Assembly (NCBI GenBank): GCA_023397045.1
Contig: JAEWUR010000130.1
Location: 1-10,246 of the forward strand
DNA length: 10,246 nucleotides
Direction of reading: 5' to 3'
Source: Planctomycetota bacterium
Lineage (GTDB): Bacteria > Planctomycetota > Planctomycetia > Pirellulales > Thermoguttaceae
This document shows, one piece after another, positions 6,675-10,246 of this stretch. The position numbers and the translations under genes are program-made. Below the pieces are notes generated by a model. It was not told where the DNA came from and searched no databases. It saw nothing but the letters and a program-made list of their open reading frames with translations. Numbering within the stretch: position 1 is the first letter of the stretch; the number at the start of each line of letters is the position of its first letter.

Positions 6675-7253
6675 ATGGTCAAGACCGCGAGTACGATGTT
6701 GCCGCTGGGCACGAAGGCGCCCGATTTCGTGTTGCCCGACGTTCAGGGCCGTCGTGTGGCGCTCTCCGATTTCGCCGACGCGCCCGCGCTGGTGGTTGTC
6801 TTCATGTGCAACCATTGCCCTTACGTGATTCACGTTGCCGACGGGTTGGCCCAGTTGGCGGCCGACTATCAGAAGCGAGGCGTTGCGGTGATCGGGATCA
6901 ATTCGAACGATGTCGAAGCGTTTCCGGCCGATTCGCCCGAGAAGATGGCGGCCGAAGCGAAAGCCCGGGGATACGGCTTTCCGTATCTTTTCGACGAAAC
7001 GCAATGCGTGGCCAAGGCGTATCACGCGGCGTGTACGCCGGACTTTTTCGTTTTCGACAAGGATCGGAATCTGGTCTATCGCGGCCAGATGGATTCGAGC
7101 CGGCCGGGCAGCGACGTGCCGGTCACCGGCGAAGATCTCCGCGCGGCGATCGACGCGGTGTTGGCACACAAACCGGTCGCGAGTCATCAGAAACCGAGCC
7201 TCGGCTGCAACATCAAGTGGAAGCCGGGCAACGAGCCGGAGTATTTTGGATAG
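6675..7253 (+). CDS. Thioredoxin-fold, peroxiredoxin-like (AhpC/TSA-type) protein
   Basis: This 192-residue protein belongs to the thioredoxin-fold, peroxiredoxin-like group often named thioredoxin family protein. It starts with the AhpC/TSA-type GTKAPDFVLPDVQGRRVALSDF (about 12-33), has a CxxC redox pair at Cys45 and Cys48 (FMCNHCPYV), a TPDFFVFD segment (121-128) with the presumed cis-proline Pro122 preceded by Cys120, and a C-terminal SLGCNIKWKPGNEPEYF motif with Cys178, which I recall as conserved in this subgroup. No signal peptide or membrane anchor is seen, so a cytosolic thiol-disulfide or peroxide-related role is likely. Substrate and reductant are unknown. A strong ribosome binding site and candidate -10 box suggest independent expression. 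The gene ends convergently with the GrpB-family gene. Confidence 0.9.
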   Translation: MVKTASTMLPLGTKAPDFVLPDVQGRRVALSDFADAPALVVVFMCNHCPYVIHVADGLAQLAADYQKRGVAVIGINSNDVEAFPADSPEKMAAEAKARGYGFPYLFDETQCVAKAYHAACTPDFFVFDKDRNLVYRGQMDSSRPGSDVPVTGEDLRAAIDAVLAHKPVASHQKPSLGCNIKWKPGNEPEYFG

Positions 7254-7261
7254 CGATAAGT

Positions 7262-7295
7262 CCCCTCTCCCGTCGGGAGAGGGTTAGGGTGAGGG
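7262..7295. repeat. Palindromic CCCTCTCCC element between convergent genes
   Basis: This is an intergenic copy of the element found inside nuoM: CCCTCTCCCG (7263-7272), one T, CGGGAGAGGG (7274-7283), then TTAGGGTGAGGG. The 12-nt tail is identical to that of the nuoM copy at 3440-3473. Placed eight bases after the peroxiredoxin-like stop and before the opposing GrpB stop, the hairpin could stop transcription from either side. It lacks a T-tract, so an intrinsic terminator role is only inferred. Confidence 0.8.
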
Positions 7296-7337
7296 CGGCG
7301 ACCGTCGGTTACGTTTCCTTGCCTTCCAATCCTCGGT

Positions 7338-7868
7338 CTACCCGAGCACTTCGTTGACAAACTTGTTTTTTTCCTCGGTGTAGTCGGCCAGGTCGGTCGC
7401 GCCGCCGGCGATGATCTTTCGCTTCTTCGCGACGTAGGCCTTGCGCAAGTCGGGATCCGATCGAAGGCACGCCCGGAGGAATCGCATCTGCTCGACCTCC
7501 GGTGAATCGGCGGGAATCGCGTGGACGTGCAGCAGAAAGGTCTTGCCGTCGAGGGTGATCGAGCCGACGCGCATCGGCCGGTCGTCGGGAAATGGATCAC
7601 GCCCCGGCTGTGGCTGGAGCCCGAGATCGGCGAGCGATTTCTTGACGGAATCCATCTCGCCCTCGGCGACGGGGATCATCAGGTCGACGATCCCGGTGCC
7701 GGCGCAGCCCGGCACGGCGGTGCTGCCGATGTGTTCGGCGCGAACGCCGGGCAGGAGCGTCGCGACGCAATCGGCCAACTCCTGCGCGACCCTTGCCGCA
7801 TCGGGATCGTAGTTGCGGCACGCGGCCGGTCGAGATTCGTAAGCGCCGATGGTCGGGGAGTTGGACAT
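7338..7868 (-). CDS. GrpB family protein (nucleotidyltransferase-like)
   Basis: This 176-residue protein matches the GrpB/UPF0157 family, which has a nucleotidyltransferase-like fold and is sometimes fused to dephospho-CoA kinase; here it stands alone. The signature EHIGSTAVPGCAGTGIVDLMI (about 45-65) contains the GST and an acidic residue typical of nucleotidyltransferase active sites. Further family segments are LLHVHAIPADSPE (about 111-123), FLRACLRSDPDLRKAYVAKKR (about 129-149) and the C-terminal YTEEKNKFVNEVL. The biochemical role of the family is not settled, so no substrate is given. The start is 38 nt downstream of the methyltransferase stop on the same strand, so the two probably share a transcript. 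GAGG lies only 2 nt before the ATG, which is a weak ribosome binding site. Confidence 0.87.
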   Translation of the reverse strand: MSNSPTIGAYESRPAACRNYDPDAARVAQELADCVATLLPGVRAEHIGSTAVPGCAGTGIVDLMIPVAEGEMDSVKKSLADLGLQPQPGRDPFPDDRPMRVGSITLDGKTFLLHVHAIPADSPEVEQMRFLRACLRSDPDLRKAYVAKKRKIIAGGATDLADYTEEKNKFVNEVLG

Positions 7869-7906
7869 GGCCTCGATGTGTTGCGGTCAAGGATGGTGTG
7901 GGGCGA

Positions 7907-8668
7907 TCAAATTCCTTTTTGGGCCACCGCGAGTATCTCGAAATCGTCGGGCGTCAGCGCATGGTCGCGGCTGAACTGCCCCAAACGGGCGCCGAAGATG
8001 TCGACCGTCGCAAATCCGGCCGTCTTCAACAGCCACGACAACTCGGCCGGCGTGTAATGCCGCTCGTCGGCCTCGATGGTGTGCGATTGCCCGTCGTCGT
8101 CTTCGAACGTCATCTTGATGCGTTCGCGGAACGTCGTCAGATCGAAGGTCAACGTACCGAACGTTGACGCGGATTCTTCCGCCGCAAGGAAATCCTTGAC
8201 TGAGTGGAACAGCGGGAACAAGGCGCTGAGCGCCGTCAGCATCAACTTTCCGCCGGGACGCAAGGCCGTCGCCGCGTGGACCAAAACGGCGTAGTTCTTT
8301 TCGTCGGTCTCCATCAGCGAAAACGCGCCTTCGCAGAACATGATGGCCGCATCGAACTCATTGTTGAAATGGGGCTGCGTCGCGTCGCGGCGTTGGAAAT
8401 CGATGGACACGCCGGCCGCGGCAGCCTTCTCGCGAGCGCGCCGGAGTTGGGCTTCCGAAAGATCGAAGCCGGTCACCTGATAGCCCCGTTTGACCAGTTC
8501 GATGGCGTGCCGGCCGGTGCCGCAGCCGATGTCGAGAATGCGTTTCGAGCGGTCGCCGCCAAGTTCGCGCTCGACGAAATCCACCTCGCCGACGGTCCCC
8601 TGGGTGAAACACTCTTTGTCGTAGGATTTGCCGAAATTGGCGAACAGCGTTTCGTACCATTGTGTCAT
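7907..8668 (-). CDS. Class I SAM-dependent methyltransferase
   Basis: The 253-residue protein has the class I (Rossmann-fold) methyltransferase core. Motif I is ILDIGCGTGRHAIEL (44-58), the glycine-rich SAM loop; GFDLS (67-71) gives acidic Asp69 for the ribose hydroxyls; FQRRDATQ and FDAAIMFCEGAFSLME (about 105-120) are motifs II/III; ALRPGGKLMLTAL is the post-III region. The N-terminus (MTQWYETLFANFGKSYDKE) resembles methyltransferase-domain proteins acting on small molecules, but the substrate cannot be read from sequence. There is no signal peptide or membrane segment. GAGGA lies 8 nt before the ATG, supporting this start. It is the first gene of an apparent two-gene unit with the GrpB-family gene and is transcribed away from moxR. 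Confidence 0.92.
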   Translation of the reverse strand: MTQWYETLFANFGKSYDKECFTQGTVGEVDFVERELGGDRSKRILDIGCGTGRHAIELVKRGYQVTGFDLSEAQLRRAREKAAAAGVSIDFQRRDATQPHFNNEFDAAIMFCEGAFSLMETDEKNYAVLVHAATALRPGGKLMLTALSALFPLFHSVKDFLAAEESASTFGTLTFDLTTFRERIKMTFEDDDGQSHTIEADERHYTPAELSWLLKTAGFATVDIFGARLGQFSRDHALTPDDFEILAVAQKGI

Positions 8669-8676
8669 GTCAGATA

Positions 8677-8681
8677 TCCTC
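8677..8681 (-). promoter_or_regulatory. Ribosome binding site of the methyltransferase gene
   Basis: On the minus strand GAGGA precedes the ATG at 8668 by 8 nt. It supports the chosen start. Confidence 0.6.
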
Positions 8682-8726
8682 GATTAGATCCATTCGGTCT
8701 TCGGCGGCTCGCCAACGCCGGCGGCC

Positions 8727-8732
8727 ATTGTA
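8727..8732 (-). promoter_or_regulatory. Candidate -10 box for the methyltransferase/GrpB unit
   Basis: The minus strand reads CGGCTACAATGG here, giving TACAAT (5 of 6 to TATAAT) about 60 nt upstream of the start codon. At 17 nt spacing the -35 position reads TGGAAG, a poor match. The local context CGGCTAYAAT is shared with the candidate at 6631 on the other strand, which strengthens both slightly. Confidence 0.35.
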
Positions 8733-8783
8733 GCCGAAATCGCAAAATCCTTCCACCTGGGTTCCCGCCGTCTCGATGGCCCA

Positions 8784-8862
8784 GGGTGGCACGTCCCTGA
8801 ACGAAGCGAAGGGCGTGATTTCCCGGGCAACCACGCCCTTCGTGCCGCAGGGCGCGCCACCC
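8784..8862. repeat. Nested palindrome, 79 bp, MITE- or REP-like
   Basis: Terminal inverted repeats GGGTGGC (8784-8790) and GCCACCC (8856-8862) enclose a perfect 10-bp inner stem, GAAGGGCGTG (8808-8817) and CACGCCCTTC (8832-8841), around a 14-nt loop. Two further outward pairs (one G-T) extend the inner stem. The symmetric, GC-rich, non-coding layout fits a small dispersed palindromic element. No transposase is nearby and no target-site duplication is evident. Confidence 0.7.
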
Positions 8863-9178
8863 AACGACTTGGGACCAAACTCGGACGCAACCGCTAACCA
8901 TCGAGAAACATCAAGGGCATATTCCGCAAATGCGGCACGATCGGCCCAGCGAGGCGGCCACTGTCCTCGGAGCCCTCCTTTTCCGCGTTTTTTCTGGCCT
9001 GTGCAAGAATCGATAGCCGGTGGTAACTTTCAGTTGGGAAGGAGGGGCAGCTTTTTTTCTCGCCCGGTCCCATTGAGCGTCGAAGGCCGAAAAAGGTTCG
9101 GCCGAACTCATCGCCGAGGCGATCATTCGAGGAAATACCCCCCACCGAAAAAGTACCTTTCATCCGAGGTTCTGAAGA
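8863..9178. other. Non-coding leader region upstream of moxR
   Basis: I see no convincing gene in these 316 bases; reading frames that cross it run on as shadows of moxR. It contains two T-rich runs (near 8988-8994 and 9052-9058) and one perfect hairpin, GGCCGAA (9085-9091), AAAGG, TTCGGCC (9097-9103). GAGG at 9166-9169 lies 9 nt before the moxR ATG and is its likely ribosome binding site. No clear -10/-35 pair is visible, so the moxR promoter is unplaced. Confidence 0.5.
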
Positions 9179-10168
9179 ATGCAAATCGACGTACACCAAA
9201 TCAAAGAACGCGTGGCTCAACAGTCGGAGACGCTCCACCGTCTCCAGGCCGAGTTGAGCAAGACGATTGTCGGACAGAAAGAGATGATTTCCCGGCTTAT
9301 GGTCGGTTTGCTGACCAACGGGCACATCTTGTTGGAGGGCGTGCCGGGCCTGGCCAAGACGACGGCCATCAAGTCGTTGGCCCAGGCGATGTCGACCGAG
9401 TTCCGGCGGATTCAATTCACGCCCGACCTGTTGCCGGCCGACCTGATCGGCACGATGATCTACGTGCCGGGCGAGGCGGCTTTCCGCACGCGCAAGGGAC
9501 CGATCTTCGCCAACTTCATCTTGGCCGACGAAATCAACCGGGCGCCGTCGAAGGTGCAATCGGCCTTGTTGGAGGCCATGCAAGAGCGTCAGGTCACGAT
9601 CGGCGATGGCACCTATCCGTTGAACGGCCTGTTCCTGGTGATGGCCACGCAGAACCCGATCGAGCAGGAAGGCACCTATCCGCTGCCCGAAGCGCAGGTC
9701 GACCGGTTCATGCTCAAGGTGAAAATCACCTATCCCGAGTTGGACGAGGAGCAGAAGATTCTCGACATGGCGCTCGAGGATTCGTCGGGGGCGATCAAGC
9801 CGGTCGTGACGCCTGAGGACATCTTCGCCATGCAGGAAGTGGTCAAGTTGATCTACGTCGATCAGCAGATCAAGCAGTATATATTGAATCTGGTCCGCGC
9901 AACGCGCGATCCCGGTTCGTTTGGCATGGGCGAGTTGTCGCCATTGATCGATTTTGGGGCCTCGCCGCGTGCGTCGATCTATTTGGGCACGGGCGCCCGC
10001 GCGATGGCATTCCTGCAAGGCCGCGGCTACGTCACGCCGCAAGACGTCAAGGACATCGCCTACGACGTGCTGCGTCATCGCGTGATTCTCAGCTACGAGG
10101 CCGAAGCCGAGCAGAAGTCGAGCGACGACCTGTTGAAAACAGTTTTGAACACGGTGCCTGTACCTTAA
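9179..10168 (+). CDS. MoxR-family AAA+ ATPase
   Basis: MoxR ATPases are AAA+ chaperone-like proteins thought to help assemble or activate partner proteins, usually with VWA-domain proteins. The 329-residue product has the complete set: Walker A GVPGLAKTT (54-62), Walker B FILADEINRAP (113-123), KVQSALLEAMQERQVTI, sensor 1 MATQNP (155-160) followed by IEQEGTYPLPEAQVDRFM with Arg176 as a likely arginine-finger region residue, and the C-terminal lid with GASPRASIYL and GRGYVTPQDVKDIAYDVLRHRV. Length is typical. The start at 9179 is backed by GAGG 9 nt upstream and a family-like N-terminal helix. In many bacteria the next genes encode DUF58 and VWA/transglutaminase proteins; here the gene is followed by a repeat and the window edge, so the partner is not visible. 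Confidence 0.95.
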   Translation: MQIDVHQIKERVAQQSETLHRLQAELSKTIVGQKEMISRLMVGLLTNGHILLEGVPGLAKTTAIKSLAQAMSTEFRRIQFTPDLLPADLIGTMIYVPGEAAFRTRKGPIFANFILADEINRAPSKVQSALLEAMQERQVTIGDGTYPLNGLFLVMATQNPIEQEGTYPLPEAQVDRFMLKVKITYPELDEEQKILDMALEDSSGAIKPVVTPEDIFAMQEVVKLIYVDQQIKQYILNLVRATRDPGSFGMGELSPLIDFGASPRASIYLGTGARAMAFLQGRGYVTPQDVKDIAYDVLRHRVILSYEAEAEQKSSDDLLKTVLNTVPVP

Positions 10169-10183
10169 GGAAAAAAGGGGCTC

Positions 10184-10246
10184 GGGGCTAGGGATTAGGG
10201 GCTAGCATTACGAAAATGTCTTCGATGAATCTCTAGCCCCTAATCC
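10184..10246. repeat. GGGGCTAG-type inverted repeat after moxR, cut by the window end
   Basis: GGATTAGGGGCTAG at 10192-10205 is the exact reverse complement of CTAGCCCCTAATCC at 10233-10246, a 14-bp perfect inverted repeat with a 27-nt loop. The left arm is preceded by another GGGGCTAG (10184-10191), so each side carries tandem copies, and the right arm probably continues past the window. It begins 15 nt after the moxR stop and could act as a 3' mRNA hairpin; there is no T-tract within view. Confidence 0.8.

Noticed and set aside
8670..8864. 64-residue minus-strand open frame ending just before the methyltransferase ATG
   Set aside because: Half of it is the nested palindrome read as protein, and its end overlaps the methyltransferase ribosome binding site; no recognisable domain.
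8776..9816. Long + strand frame spanning the intergenic region and into moxR
   Set aside because: It starts in the palindrome region and continues as an out-of-frame shadow of moxR with no protein-like composition.
8894..10078. 394-residue minus-strand frame opposite moxR
   Set aside because: Antisense shadow; moxR on the + strand has all AAA+ motifs.

Overview
The window is a GC-rich, gene-dense bacterial chromosome segment. Gene content and several kinds of short dispersed repeats at gene boundaries suggest a planctomycete (Pirellulales-like). That placement is inference from general gene style and repeat texture; no marker gene here proves it.

Layout. Positions 1-5247 hold the distal end of a complex I (NADH:quinone oxidoreductase) operon on the + strand: nuoL (5' end outside the window), nuoM and nuoN, the three antiporter-like proton-pumping membrane subunits. 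A small helical, possibly ferritin-like protein of unknown function follows 19 nt after nuoN and is probably co-transcribed. Next come tatD (metal-dependent hydrolase/DNase) and a thioredoxin-fold peroxiredoxin-like gene with its own candidate promoter and strong ribosome binding site. A convergent pair on the - strand follows: a class I SAM-dependent methyltransferase and, downstream of it, a GrpB-family protein. After a 510-nt divergent intergenic region a MoxR-type AAA+ ATPase gene (+) nearly closes the window; its usual partners (DUF58/VWA proteins) would lie beyond the right edge.

How the genes work together. NuoL, NuoM and NuoN form the distal membrane arm of complex I; all expected charged residues of the proton path are visible. 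The other genes are housekeeping or stress-type functions with no obvious common pathway.

Most unusual content. Five unrelated short repeat families sit at gene ends: a 14-bp direct repeat between nuoL and nuoM; CCCTCTCCC/GGGAGAGGG palindromes, five of them inside the nuoM reading frame and one between convergent genes; an ATGACGA heptamer array forming a large imperfect hairpin between the ferritin-like gene and tatD; a nested palindrome upstream of the methyltransferase; and a GGATTAGGGGCTAG inverted repeat after moxR. Two of these are translated in frame. The NuoM C-terminus carries a roughly 100-residue low-complexity tail built from 33-bp (11-residue) units, and the last residues of the small helical protein come from the heptamer array. 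I see no defence system, CRISPR array, RNA gene or complete mobile element.
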